Assembly (NCBI GenBank): GCA_002104905.1
Contig: MCFE01000176.1
Coordinates: 1-64,000 of the forward strand
Source of the DNA: Basidiobolus meristosporus CBS 931.73
Taxonomy: Eukaryota; Basidiobolomycota; Basidiobolomycetes; Basidiobolales; Basidiobolaceae
Length of the DNA: 64,000 bases
Direction of reading: 5' to 3'
Positions 47,520 through 59,076 of this stretch are shown here, in pieces. Positions within the stretch are counted from its first letter, which is position 1; the number at the start of each line of letters is the position of its first letter. The notes under the pieces are model-generated. The model was not told where the DNA came from, searched no databases, and worked only from the letters and a program-made list of their open reading frames with translations. The position numbers were made by a program, and so were the translations under genes.

Positions 47520-48445
47520 TTGATTCAAACCACCTCCATACAATCATCCACCAATTTTGATATGACTTACTCATCTGAATGGTCTTTTCTCATCAATCCC
47601 ATCACTACCACTGGATTTCATTTTGACACACTAGAGGAGATCTATTCCAAGTACTGTGGACCATCAACCCCAATCTACTCAAGGAGATCCCTTGTTAAGC
47701 TTCTCTGCTATTACAAGAACTATTGCCCTACAAAGTTTCATCCCACCATCCATGGCAACAAAAGTCCTAGAGCTTTCATTCCCAGCTGACAGCAATGGAG
47801 AACCACCTTGCAGAGGGTATGAATGACTTAGCGCAAGCTTGGAATACTAGGTTCAGAAGCTTCAATAGACTTCCATATCCCAGAGTGTTCAGCAACAGGT
47901 TCCATATCAGGAGTATTTTGGATACCTTCCCAGTGAGGATTAACAGACCTTCTAGAGGGCAGAGGCACTTTTATTCTGGCAAGTACAAGGCACACTGTGT
48001 GAAGTTTTAAGCACTGTCTGACATTGAGGGTAACATCATCTGGTTTAGTGGGCCATTTGCTGGAAGTAGGCATGACAAAGCACTCTGGGTAGAGAATCAT
48101 CCTGAATTCAGTAGAGGGGAGAAATGTATGGCAGACTTAGCCTATATAGGAGAGGATTGTCAGAGATTAGGATGTATTACAGCTTATAGGAAGCCAAGGA
48201 ATGGTGTGCTTAGCAGGGAGCAGAAGCTCTACAATGAGATATTTAATCATTGCAGAGTGAGGGTAGAGCACACATTTGGATATCTGAAGAGATTCAGCAT
48301 ATTGGCAGGTAATTACAGAGGAAAGTCCTATATAGGAGAAAACAGCAGAATAGGTAAAATAGTTAAGATACTTATTAATGCACAGTATGTTCATACAAGA
48401 AGACATCCACTGAGAGAAATGTGTCCAGAGCATTATGAAGAGTAA
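47520..48445 (+). pseudogene. Harbinger-type DDE transposase
   Basis: DDE endonuclease (DDE_Tnp_4-like). LDTFPVRINRPSRGQRHFYS gives the first Asp (about 47930), GPFAGSRHDKALW the second (about 48050-48090) and HCRVRVEHTFGYLKRFSIL the Glu (about 48255-48310). A frame change at about 47789 and an in-frame TAA at 48008-48010 (CVKF then ALSD) interrupt it. The stop is where CAA would be expected. Otherwise well preserved. Confidence 0.85.
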
Positions 48446-48627
48446 ATATAGCAAGGAAAGCACTATTCTGAGCAACATAAGTAAGATTGAGTAAAATTAC
48501 CAGTAACTGTATCATACCACTGGCAGCATGGTAGAAATTATAGTGCCAGATAGTTCCAAAGAGTGCCAGATTGATCCAGCACCACAAACAGGCTGGCACT
48601 ATGTGGCACTATCCAACGGAGCAAGTC

Positions 48628-48691
48628 TATTATAAACCCATCTTTATATAGTTGAACAAGCCCTAAACTATTCCTAACACTACATAACACA
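48628..48691 (-). repeat. Old LTR2 copy (D), right part
   Basis: Resumes the LTR2 sequence left off at 45228. Confidence 0.65.
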
Positions 48692-49020
48692 AATAGATAA
48701 CTTTGCTTTATTTTTTAGCAGCTTACATACATGAAATTGTGTCAAACTAAAGGAGATATAGAATTGCATATATATGGGCATGTTGTGCCACAAGTCATTT
48801 ATAATGCTTTCTGTGATGGGACACTAATTGGACTCATGTTCATGCAGGCGCCATGCCTCATATGCAGGATTATTTCAGGCTTGCATAACTGTTGCTCATA
48901 GAGAATAATTGTGATAATCCCACCATGGTGACTAAATTGCCAATAGCACTGACCTATACACATCCCTATTTGCAACATTAACATTATGACCAACACCACA
49001 TTACACAAGCAAGTCCATAA
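48692..49020 (-). repeat. Repeat family 4, 5' flank part
   Basis: Matches 57345-57545 and 63195-63370 (ACTTTGCTTTATTTT, GTGCCACAA, GTAGGTGCAATG.CTCA). Confidence 0.6.
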
Positions 49021-49982
49021 AAATCCACTATTCTATAAGTATTTCTGCTCTTGCTCCCTTTTTCTATAACCTCAATGGGAGCCATACAACTTTATAGCAT
49101 TCCTCATTCACTGGCTCCCATATGTCCTGGTCTTCAGCCAGAGCTGTAAGGTCTAGTGCCTCATCTGGCAGTTGTTGCAATATATTCTTGCAATATTGGG
49201 GTGTATATGCATCAGCACTGCCTTTGAAGAAGTGCGCAACCCTTTGGTGTGCCTATGTGTATTCCAAATTCCAGGAATTGAGATAGTTTTTGAGTTCTTG
49301 ATGTAGTTGCTTAGCCTATCACTGAGAGCTCCACTCTGTTTACTGTGGAGGATGTAGAGGCAGTGGTTGACAACTTATTTCTTTTCAAACTCACCTACCT
49401 CACTATAGTGTAGCTCTACTGGCTGTTTCCACATTTTGTAAAAATAGGCGTTGTCTTGATGATAACTCTTCTTGGCTATGTTGGAATTCAGCCTGTACTG
49501 GGCTGATGGCAATAATTGGTGAGTGCTGCACCTTTTTCCTCACACTTCTCTGTCTCTGGATTGGGCTGACTTTTTTCTCTTTGCATTTACCCTAATCATT
49601 GCCAAGTCTTTCACTGCTACTTTGTCGGATTGTTTCTTGTAAAGAACTATATTTTCTCCTGGATAAATTCCACTCTGACACATTGGTTTTGGCCTGCTTG
49701 TCCTGTACTGGCACTCTTCTGGCAACCTGACATTTCTTTTCTGCTTGTTTTGAGCTCTCAACCATGGTTGTGATACGCTCCTGTACAGCGGCTGGATTTT
49801 ATCACTGCCAGGTCCTTCACTGCTACTTTGACTGGGTGCTTCTTGAGTGGTACTACACTTTTTCCTTGATAAATGCTGTGCTAGTGCATTCATATCAGCC
49901 TACTTGTCCCTAATTGGCACTCTTCCAGCTGCCTGACATCTTGTTGATGCTTGTCTGGAGCTTTTGGACCTACTTGTAGCGG
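49021..49982 (-). pseudogene. Unknown repeated gene with internal tandem duplication
   Basis: Frame 49893-49540 (117 aa) contains two diverged copies of a roughly 208-bp unit (starting near 49602 and 49810: CTTTCACTGCTACTTTG / CCTTCACTGCTACTTTG). The rest of the interval is broken. It abuts LTR3 copy B, and the family U frame lies just beyond that LTR, so both may be one gene split by the insertion. Function unknown. Confidence 0.45.
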
Positions 49983-51051
49983 TGTAGTGGGGTGACAGTG
50001 ACACCCACTGACAGATATGCTCAATCCCATATTTTCTACTTCCCTGTATCTCTACTACACTTACTTTAGTTTTATCCCATTTGACTTACCTGATCAATAT
50101 TATGCCAAAAGCTGGTTGACTATCACACCTGCTTACTTTATTGCATAAGTTACCCCTCACTTTATGTAAGATTACTAGCTATAAGTGCTTCTATATTAGG
50201 CAAGTACCCACGCCAGTACCTGTGACACATGGTCAACCCGTGTCACCATCCCCACCATTTCCCTACCATATATGGTAGCCCTATGTTAAACAGGTTTTAG
50301 AATACTGATTCCTGATTGGTTGGATGTGCTGTGCCTCTTAGAACCTTCCAGCACCTACTTGGAACATTCTTAGGTCATTCTGATGTCATTAAGATCTCTA
50401 TTGATATCCAGAACCTTCTGGAACACAATGATTAGTAATCACTTAGCCAGTGAGAAAAGTATATAAGGGAGGCCATCCCTCAACATTAAATCATCATCCC
50501 TTTTATCAATATACCAACTTGTTGATTAGTGTGATCACTGCTAACTGCTGCTACCTGTACTTCTAACCCCAGACCACAGGTCACTCCCAGGAAACTGCAC
50601 TGACAGCCAACTGACCTTGGAGGCACTACTTGTGAGGAATACTCAGAGTAGGTATCTTTTATAATATTTGATTCTTTCCCAAGTTTGTTCTTGTACAGGC
50701 AAAGATACTTTTCTGTCTTTGTAGCTACTGACCACAGTCACATTCTTATCAAGTCCCTGCTGATGAAGGTTACAGTTGTTTTGACCTTGGAAGCTTTAGT
50801 AAATTGTCATCTCAAAGGATGCTGAACCCAGCACATACTTTTGTTAAGATGCCAACCAAGTTGGGGATTGTGGCTCAATAATATTCCCTTGACAAGCTTG
50901 TGGCTTTATTCCCCATCACATTAGATTAGAGACAGAACCCAAGTATTCCTAGCAAGCTTTTGCCAGAGGTTATTGCACCCAGTGAACACCCCACACACAA
51001 AACACTTATGAAGTATTGGACGTATCTCTCCCTTGGACTTATACACCACCA
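49983..51051 (-). repeat. LTR3-family solo LTR (copy B)
   Basis: 1069 bp, TGTAGTGGGGTGACAG...TACACCACCA, reverse complement of copies A and C. Contains a TATA-like TATATAAGGGAGGCC near 50460. Confidence 0.8.
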
Positions 51052-51460
51052 AAGCAGGCTCTTGAAGAAGCCACTGGCTTTTAGCCATGGCACCCTTATT
51101 CTTCTGCCTTTAATAGTTTCTGCTATTCTTAAGATACTTTCTTTGAATAGCAATGCTGGTCCAAAATCTGTTTGCCTGTTTGAGCCCAGGATAATGCTCA
51201 TGGAACAGGTCAAGTGCATTCTGCTTGGCCTTGAGTTCTTGATGGTCCCACAGTTTGCCAGTGTTTAGGTGATGACATGCTAGACTTCTGATGGCCACTT
51301 GAATATTAGCCCACTCTTCATTATTGCACTTAATGGCTTTACAGATCTTCAATGTCTTTTGATTTTTAGGCTTTGGTACAAGCACCACATTGTCTCCCTC
51401 CAATGCTGTTATAGGCTTTTCTGTGGGCTTTATCTTTGGGCACTGTTGTTGTGCCTCATT
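51052..51460 (-). CDS. Unknown repeated protein (family U, copy 2)
   Basis: Part of a 149-codon frame (51559-51110); the N-terminal third beyond about 51460 reads through foldback sequence and may not belong. Basic, Lys/Asn/Gln-rich: KPITALEGDNVVLVPKPKNQ, KTLKICKAIKCNNEEWANIQ, LKAKQNALDLFHEHYPGLKQ. A broken relative lies at 42620-42301. No known domain. Probably a transposon-encoded protein. Confidence 0.45.
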
Positions 51461-51964
51461 AAGCCACAAGTGCCAATTGATGCCACAGTGTCTCAAGAGG
51501 GCCAGGTGAGCATATACTTGGACATAGAGTGTGAAACATAGCTCTGCATCTTCATGCAAAGTAACCCCTCTGTTTCACCCATTGTGCTGGAGAAAATTGA
51601 TTTTTTGACCTATTTTTTTTGGTCAATATTGTGCAGGATGTGTAAGAGAACCAAAAGATTGAAGACATGCATCTGGTACACAATACCCATGGCACCATGG
51701 ATCTTGCTCCTGTAGCTTGTATAATGTCACAAAATTCTTGGCACTATATTGGACCACTGGTACAATCAGGCACTCTATTTAAGTATTAGCCCTAAAGTAA
51801 GACCTATATAATGCACTTATAGTGCCAGATAGCACCAGTGGTCCAAGACAGTGCCATGAATTTTGTGACATTATACAAGCTACAGGAGCTAGATTCAGAG
51901 TGCCATGGGTATGGAGTATCATATGCATGTCTTCAGTCCCTCTGGACTCTCACACATCCTGAAC
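51461..51964. repeat. Foldback element F1, left part
   Basis: Resembles one arm and the centre of the 59077-59796 foldback. It continues at 56724-56935 after copia element 2. The outer left end seems truncated. Confidence 0.7.
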
Positions 51965-52381
51965 TGCTGTAAGAGTCTTGGAGATATTGGAAGTGATTGG
52001 GAGCATAAGTAGAATATGTGGTTCTCACTTCATGATTTATTGAATGTAAAAGTGGTATTTATACTGTTACCTTGTCTTGGCATTACAAACATGTAGAATA
52101 GGTTAAGGAAGGTCCCAAGAGCATGTGTGCAAACTTCTAGGCTGTTTGAACAACTTTGAGAATTTTCATGTTCTGGGTACCTAGTAATTTGGTGAAAGTA
52201 TTCTAAGTAAATCTCAAGATGGAACTTGGTCATTATTTTCTAGGGTACCTGGTATTTTGGTGAAAATTTTTGAAGTAAATCCCAACAAGGAATTTGGTCA
52301 GTATTCTCTAGGATTTGAAGGTGATGGCCTAAGTGACTAAGTTAGGTGAATATTTAGGTGGAACTATGAATTTTTACAACA

Positions 52382-53860
52382 CTCCCACTCAGCCAAATGT
52401 TCATACTGACTAGTCCTAATTTTGACCTAAGATATTCAAACTTGTCTCTAGCTAATGGTTTGGTAAATATATCTGCAATCATTTCATCTGTAGAACAGTA
52501 AACTAAGCTAACTAAGTTATTCTCTATAGCTTCATGTATGTAATGATGTCCAATATCTATGTGCTTAGTTTGAGCATGAAAAGTTGGATTTCTACCTAAT
52601 TGTATACATCCTTGATTATCTTGAAATAAAGTAATAGGCGTTTTTTGACATAGGCCTAAATCTGTAAAAAGTTTTCTTAGCCACATTGCTTCTTTTGTAG
52701 CTTCACAGGCTGCCATATACTCTGCCTCTGTGGTGGAAAGTGCTATGGTTGGTTGCTTTGTTGAATTCCATGAAATTGCTCCTTTACAGTAAAGAAAGGT
52801 GTATCCTGTGGTGGATCTTCTGTCTTCTAGATTTTGTCCCCAATCAGCATCAGAGTATCCCATAAGATCCTGTTCTGAATCCTTATAAGTGTATCTTAAG
52901 CAGATATCAGCAGTTCCTTTTGGGTATCTAAAAATCCGCTTAACTGCTGCAATATGATCAGATCCATAGTTCTGATTATGTTTGCTGACAACTCCCACTG
53001 AATATGATATATCTGGACATGTTCCAAGCATGATATACATCTGACTGCTGACCATAGATTGATAAGGAAAGTCAGGGCTTTCAGATTGCACCAAGCTCTC
53101 TTGATTTGGTTGAGTTTTGACCAAGTTAAGGTTTGTCTCCATTGGGGTAGCTGCTGGTTTACAGTCTTCCATTTGGTGCTTCTTTAGTATATCTTGAATA
53201 TACTTGGATTGACTTAGGGTGATAGTCTGGGTACTTCTCTCTATGGAGAACTTGATCCCTAAGTAGTAACTAAGTTCTCCTAGATTGGACATCTTGAACT
53301 CCTTAGATAGGCTGGATTTAGTCTCTTCCAATGTTACTAGGTTATTGGTGGCTATAATAAGATCATCCACATATAGAGCTAATAGAGCTGGATTTGCTCT
53401 ATCTGGCTTATAGTATATACTATAGTCAGCATTACTTCTTTTGAAACTCAAAGATTCCAAATAAGAATCTATCTTGCAATTCCAGGCTCTTGGTGATTGT
53501 TTGAGACCATATAGTGACTTTTTAAGCTTGCAGACCAAATGGGGGTTATCTTGGTGAGCAAACCCATCAGGCTAGTCTATATACATGTCCTCATCAAGTT
53601 CTCCATTCAAAAATGCAGTTTTTACATCCATTTGGTGAATAAAAAACTTATATTTGGCTGCAATAGCTAATATTAATCTGATGGAATTAAACTTGGCTAC
53701 CGGTGCAAAGGTCTCAGTATAGTCAAGTCCTTTTGTTTGAGAGTATCCTTTGGCTACAAGTCTTGCTTTGTATCTTTCAATTGTACCATCAGCCTTGTAT
53801 TTTGTCTTGAAGACCCATCTGCATCCAATTGATTTTTGGTTGACTGGTAATTTGACTAAG
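52382..53860 (-). pseudogene. Copia 2 reverse transcriptase and RNase H
   Basis: The 394-aa frame 53538-52354 covers RT (KSLYGLKQSPRAWN, LALYVDDLIIA, SNLGELSYYLGIKF) and all of RNase H (GYSDADWGQNLEDRRSTTGY, STTEAEYMAACEATKE, ADIFTKPLARDKFEYLRSK). RT N-terminal sequence (ETFAPVAKFNSIRLILAIAA, VKTAFLNGELDEDMYID) precedes it in the same frame but is cut by TAG at 53572-53574, where copia 1 has CAG. Another stop lies near 53862. Confidence 0.92.
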
Positions 53861-53862
53861 TC

Positions 53863-56020
53863 TCAAGTTTGATTTTCCATCAGGGCCTGATATTGCTCAG
53901 TCATTGCAGATCTCCAAAACTTTGTCTGAGGGCTATTTAGGGCCTTTTTTACAGTCTGGGGCTCATCAACATGGACTGAATAGGCATAGGCTAAGTTTGT
54001 ACCCTCATTGATATAGTAGTTTGGGCTATTTCTTGTCCAATTAGATCTCCAGGTATTTGATACTGGAATGATCACTTCTGGGATATTCCTGGGCACTGAT
54101 TCAGGCTGAATCATGGTTGTAGAGTCCTCTGGAGTGAAAAAATTTTCATTGTTTTGCTCAGATTCCATCCTTACAATTGGTGGACTTGAGATCAAATTTT
54201 TTTCATCATCTGATGTCATTTTTTGTGAAAATTTTGAATTTTCATCAAACAACACATCTCTGGACTTGATCAGCTTCTTTGCTTTGGTATTGTAGAGTCT
54301 GTATGCCTTACTCTCATTGCAGTAGCCCAAAAATATGCATTTTACACTTTTTGGTTCAAATTTTGTCTGATTTCCGGCCAGTTTTTTTGGCATATGCTTT
54401 ACACCCAAATATTCCTAGATGCTCTGCACTTGGTCTGTATCCATACCATGCTTCACATGGAGTAGAATCACAAAGTATTCCGTTATAACTCCTATTCTTA
54501 AGATATACAGCAGTGGCAACTAATTCCGCCCAAAAATCATAGAATAACTTTTGATCATGGATCATTGATCTTGCCATATCAATTATTGATCTGTTGGTAC
54601 GTTCTGCTACTTTATTTTGCTGTGGGGAGTATGGTACCATAGTCTCTTGCTTTATCCTATGAATTTTGCAGAAGTGGATGAAGAGTTTTGAGGCATATTC
54701 TCCACCATTGTCAGTGCATATTTTCTTGATTCTTTCACCAGTTTCTCTCTCCACCATGGCTTTAAACTCCCTGAACTTAGACAGAGCTTCTTCCTTTCTC
54801 TCCATGAAGTAGACACATGTGTATCTTGTATAATCACCAATAAAAGTGATTAAATACTTCATCCCGCCTAAGGATAAATTTTGCAAAGGTCCACACAGAT
54901 CTGAGTGAATTAGATGTAATTTTTTCTTAGTTTTGATTAGCCCAGAGCTCTTGAACGGTTGTCTGGCTTGTTTTGCATATATGCAGGCTTCACAATGCTC
55001 CAAATTAGCTTGGGGATCAATTTTCACTCCAGAAATTAGCTGATCTTTGATCATTTTACACAAATAATCAAAAATGATGTGTCCAAATCTCCTGTGCCAA
55101 AGCATTGGTGTTTCTTCATTTAAGTTACTTATATTGGCTTCCAGATATGATGGAATATAAGTCAAGTTGTACAGACTCTGATCTCTGATGCCCAAAGCAA
55201 TATGGGCACCATTTTGATCAGTGATCCTGCATTCAGAACTGTCAAAACTGAAACTGAGTCCTTCTGCTGTAGCCTTGCTTACAGAGAGTAGGCTCTTGGC
55301 TATTTCTGGTGCATAGAGTACTTCTTTAAAGGTCAGTGTATGGCTTCCTTCACTGCTTCTAAGGTTTACTTGGATAGTTCCTTCCCCCACTGCATCAAGT
55401 GTTCTATTGTCACCCATAAAAACCTTCTTAATTGGAATTTCTAGATATTGGGTAAAAAGTTCTTTTTGGTGTGTAAAGTGTTGAGATGCCCCAGAGTCAG
55501 TATACCACATCTGAGAATCCTTGTTTGTGGTCATATTTAGTGCAGATATGAATAGTCTATCTTCAGTTGTTGCAGCATTTCCATATTCAGGCTTCTTTTG
55601 CTGATAATCTCTCTTTTTGAGACACCGGTCTGATGTGTGTCCTTTCCTTTTGCAGTAGTTGCAAAGTAGGTTGCTGTAGCCTTTGTAGGGTCTTGGGTAC
55701 CTCCTTAGTTGGCTATCCTTGCTTATTAAAGCATTTTCTTCTTCCTTCTTATTGGCGCTGGATTTTCTTAATTCTTCATCCAGGAGCCTTCCATATACGT
55801 AATTTAAGGTCAAACCTTCAGTTCTGGACTCTAGGGCTGATACAAGGCCCTGAAACTTGTCTGTCAGGCTATTCAGGATGGTAACTATTGTATCCTCATC
55901 AGTAGTTTGTATGCCCACAGATTCCATCTCATCTACCAGCAGGGTAATTCTGATAATTGGATTTTTCATTTCTTCTCCTGGCAGCATCTTTGTAGTAAAG
56001 AATTGTTGTCTCCAATACAT
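53863..56020 (-). pseudogene. Copia 2 gag C-terminus, protease and integrase
   Basis: The 554-aa frame 56020-54356 runs continuously from gag (EEMKNPIIRITLLVDEMES) through the zinc knuckle CNYCKRKGHTSDRC, protease WYTDSGASQHFT, pre-integrase zinc motif (LWHRRFGHI, HCEACIYAKQARQ) and integrase catalytic residues (HSDLCGP, CTDNGGEYASK, YSPQQNKVAERTNRSI). A frameshift at about 54400 moves the C-terminal extension to 54408-53863. So gag and pol form one frame in the ancestral element. Confidence 0.93.
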
Positions 56021-56350
56021 CTTCTTGGCAGCTGAACATGACTGGTAGGTGTCTTCTAATGCTTTCCAGGCATTTTTTGCCGTTTTTGCTCATGGGCATT
56101 GAATTAGCAATTTGTCCTTGACATTAAGGCAAATGCAGTTAAAGGCACTTTGTTCTTTCTTCTGGTACTTTAAGGCTTCCTCTCCCATGTTTTTAGGAGG
56201 GCATTCTTCTCTCATGACAATATCTCAAAGGCCTCTTTCTTGTAGCAGCATCTTCATCTTTACCTTCCACACTTGGTAGTTAGAGCCATCCAACTTTTCA
56301 GCAGAAGGAAATATTCTAGTAATAGCAGTAGTAGACATTGCAGAGTGTGA
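56021..56350 (-). pseudogene. Copia 2 gag N-terminus
   Basis: Begins MSPKLSHSAMSTTAITRIF and runs to a TGA (where copia 1 encodes Trp in ERGLWDI) at about 56225. A second TGA lies near 56092. Otherwise collinear with copia 1 gag. Confidence 0.85.
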
Positions 56351-56723
56351 CAGCTTGGGGCTCATAACCTGTTGTAAGAGTCTTGGAGATATTGGAAGTG
56401 ATTGGGAGTACAAGTAGAATATGTGGTTTTCACTTAATGATTTATTGAATGTAAAAGTAGTAATTATACTGTTACCTGGTCTTGGCATTACAAACATGTA
56501 GAATAGGTTAAGGAAGGTCCCAAGAACAGGTGTGCAAAGTTTGGGGCTGTTTGAACAACTTTGAGAATTTTCATGTTCTGGGTACCTGGTATTTTGGTGA
56601 AAATATTCTAAGTAAATCCCAACTAGGAATTTGGTCAGTATTCTCTAGGATTTGAAGGTGATGACCTAAGCAACTAAGTTAGGTGAATATTTAAGTGGAA
56701 TTACAAATTTTTACAACATGAAC

Positions 56724-56935
56724 AATGTTGAATCAAAAAAAAAGGTCAAAAAATGGATGTTCTCCAGCAAAATAGGTGAAACACAGGGGCCACTTTGCAT
56801 GAAGATGCAAGCTATATTTCACACTCTCTGGCCAAGTATAGGCTCACTTGACCTCCTTGACACACTATAACATCATTTGGCACTTCTGGCTCAATGTGGC
56901 ACTATCCAACAGAACAAGTCTATTGATTGCTCTAC
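56724..56935. repeat. Foldback element F1, right part
   Basis: Ends GTGGCACTATCCAAC.GAACAAGTC, the same terminus as foldback F2 and nearly that of the Harbinger-like element. Confidence 0.72.
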
Positions 56936-57575
56936 ATGTATTATTCACTCATCCTGTTTTTGGACTATTTGCTGATTTCTCTGGGCCATTGCATCTATCC
57001 TATCAGCCACTGCACCTACTTGCTTCATCAATGCTTCAGTAAGAGCTGATAACATACTTGCCAATATGCATGGTGGTGATGTTATCATGGCCACCTGCTG
57101 ATCTACAACTGAGGGTACTGCATTTGCTACATTCTCCTCTGCCTGAGCATAATGGTCAGCTTGTGGCTCCATAAAGGCTCTCATTTGCCTACTTGACTGA
57201 GAGCCCAAGGAGTCTGCATTATTGCCTTCAATGGCCACACTGTTGACAGGGCCTTTTTGAATGTAGCCCCACTTGTTGCACCGAATGTCAAAGCAAGCTG
57301 TTGTCCAACCATTCTTCTGTTACTGTCAGTGGTGGGGCTTAGTTGAGAACAAGACAACTTTGCTTTATTTTCTGGCTGCATATATATTGAAGTGAGTCAA
57401 ACCAAAGGGGAAATACTGTTACATATACATGTGTATGTGGTGCCACAACTTTATTTATAATGCTCACTATGGTAGGTCATCATTAAATCTTACATTCATG
57501 TAGGTGCAATGTCTCAAATACTAGGCTGTCTTAAGTTCAGATGAGTATTGACTAAAAAATGATATAATAGTGTTG
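56936..57575 (-). pseudogene. Repeat family 4 gene, copy B
   Basis: Two overlapping frames (57381-57181 and 57238-56945) join into one broken protein: QLALTFGATSGATFKKALST, then NADSLGSQ and an Ala/Val/Gln-rich helical C-terminus (LMKQVGAVADRIDAMAQRNQ). A related broken copy lies at 63185-62940. Upstream sequence to 57570 is shared with 48692-49020 and 63195-63460. Product unknown, probably a transposon accessory protein, as transposase-like sequence lies across its promoter in both copies. Confidence 0.5.
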
Positions 57576-58652
57576 TGGTGGTGTAAAAGTCCAAAAGGCA
57601 AAATATAGCCAACACTTCTCCAGTGTGAATATGTGTGGGGTGTTCACTGGGTGCAATAACCTCCGGCAAAGCTTGCTAGGAATACTGGGTCTTTTGTCTA
57701 ATCTAATGTATGGGGAATAAAGCCACAAACTTGTCAAGGGAATACTTTTGAGCCACAATCCTCAACTTAGTTGGCATCTTAACAAAAGTATGTGCTGGGT
57801 TCAGCATCCTTTGAGATGACAATTTACTAAAGCTTCCAAAGTCAGAACAACTGTAAACTTCACCAGCAGGGACTTGATAAGAATGCAGCTGTGGTCAATA
57901 GTTACAAATACTGAAAAGTATCTTTGCCTGTACAAGAACAAACTTGGGAAAACAATCAAATATAATAAAATATACCTATTCTGAGTATTCCTCACAAATA
58001 GTGCCTCCAAGGTCAGTTGGCTATCAGCTCAGTTTCCTGGGAGTATTGTCAGGTCTGAGTCAGAAAGTAGTGGTAATAGGCAGTGGTGATCTCACTAATC
58101 AATAAGTTGGAATATTGGAAGAGGGATCATTTATTTTTAAGGGATAGCCTCCCTTATATACTTTTTTTGCTGCTCAAATTCTTGCTAGAAAATACTTTCT
58201 GGAAGTTTCCAGAAGGTAGTAGACAGCTAATCATGTCATTGTGTACTAACAATAGCTCAAACTCCTGGCAGATTGTTCCATGAGACATAGTAGTACCTAG
58301 CCAATCAGATAGTGGTAATATGAAACCTCTGTGTCATGTAGTTATCTCATATGGTAGTGGGATAGGAGGGTTATGAAACCAGGATGGTCACATGACAAAG
58401 GCACTGTTGGGGGTACTTGCCTTATATGGTTACTATCTTATCTTGGCATCTTGGCAAGGAATAGGAATAGCTTGTGCAATGGGTTAATAGTGACAAATAG
58501 CTTGCCAGGTCACATAATAATAATCACCTAGACAGATAGAAAATACTGCAATTTGGGATGATACTAATATAGGGGGGGGTAATCTTTTTTAGGAAAGTGA
58601 ACGCATGGGAATGAGCACATCTGCCTGTGGGTGTCACTGTGACCCCACTACA
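57576..58652 (+). repeat. LTR3-family solo LTR (copy C)
   Basis: 1077 bp, TGGTGGTGTAAAAG...GACCCCACTACA. It separates the family 4 gene from the transposase-like sequence at 58653. Confidence 0.8.
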
Positions 58653-59076
58653 GCATTAAGTTTTTGAAGGTCAAACTATTTGCTCCATGGACAAGACTAC
58701 TTTGACTCAACACCATAAGAGAAGAGAAAAAGACCTACAAGGATGAGACAACACCCACTGAAACAAATGCCAAGGATACTTTATGGAGCCAAGTAAGCCT
58801 AGTAATCCATCTGCTGGTGAATGATGTAATGTTGTGGCTAGAGAAGTGGTGCATTTCCACTGATATCAGTAACAGGGGCTTTGAGGATTTATTACTACTT
58901 CTTGCCAAAATTATACCAGGATGAAACTTACCATGTACATGGTACAAGTGGACAACTGTCATGCAGCTGGCAGCATATAATTCAGAGACTGACCTGATTC
59001 CAGCATGTGTTAACAGTTGCATGGCCTAAGATCTTTTAAAAAATAGTTTCAAGACAGAAACATATCTTATTTATAA
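58653..59076 (+). pseudogene. CMC/EnSpm-like transposase N-terminal fragment
   Basis: The plus strand reads WLEKWCISTDISNRGFEDLL then LLLLAKIIPG and NLPCTWYK, a pattern resembling the N-terminal part of CMC-type (CACTA/Plavaka-like) transposases (NISDKAFxxLLxLL..LLP). Stops interrupt it. 58735-58830 is shared with 63905-64000. The foldback F2 follows. Confidence 0.5.

Larger units (their letters stand above)
45229..48627. mobile_element. PIF/Harbinger-like DNA transposon
   Basis: Terminal inverted repeats GACTTGTTCC.. (45229) and ..GAGCAAGTC (48627) enclose two divergent genes: a DDE transposase on the plus strand (47520-48445) and an unknown protein on the minus strand (about 47202-45971). 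This two-gene plan is known for PIF/Harbinger. The left subterminal region repeats GGCACAATC/GGACAATC several times, and another GATTGTGCC lies at about 47508. The trinucleotide ATT can be read on both sides (45225-45227, 48629-48631) if the inverted repeats include one extra A/T. Confidence 0.75.
51965..56718 (-). mobile_element. Ty1/copia element 2
   Basis: LTRs 51965-52381 (417 bp) and 56370-56718 (349 bp) flank a complete set of copia domains. The 5 bp TGAAC on both sides (51960-51964, 56719-56723) is a perfect target duplication. The left LTR is longer because about 68 bp are present twice in two subfamily versions. Polypurine tract ACTCCCACT (other strand) follows the left LTR. It interrupts foldback F1. 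The least decayed retroelement in the window, but with several stops. Confidence 0.95.

Noticed and set aside
52030-52233. Conserved 60-70 aa frames inside copia LTRs (also 39190-39372) as LTR-encoded proteins.
   Set aside because: They recur only because the LTRs are homologous; the frame is broken in the other LTR copies.
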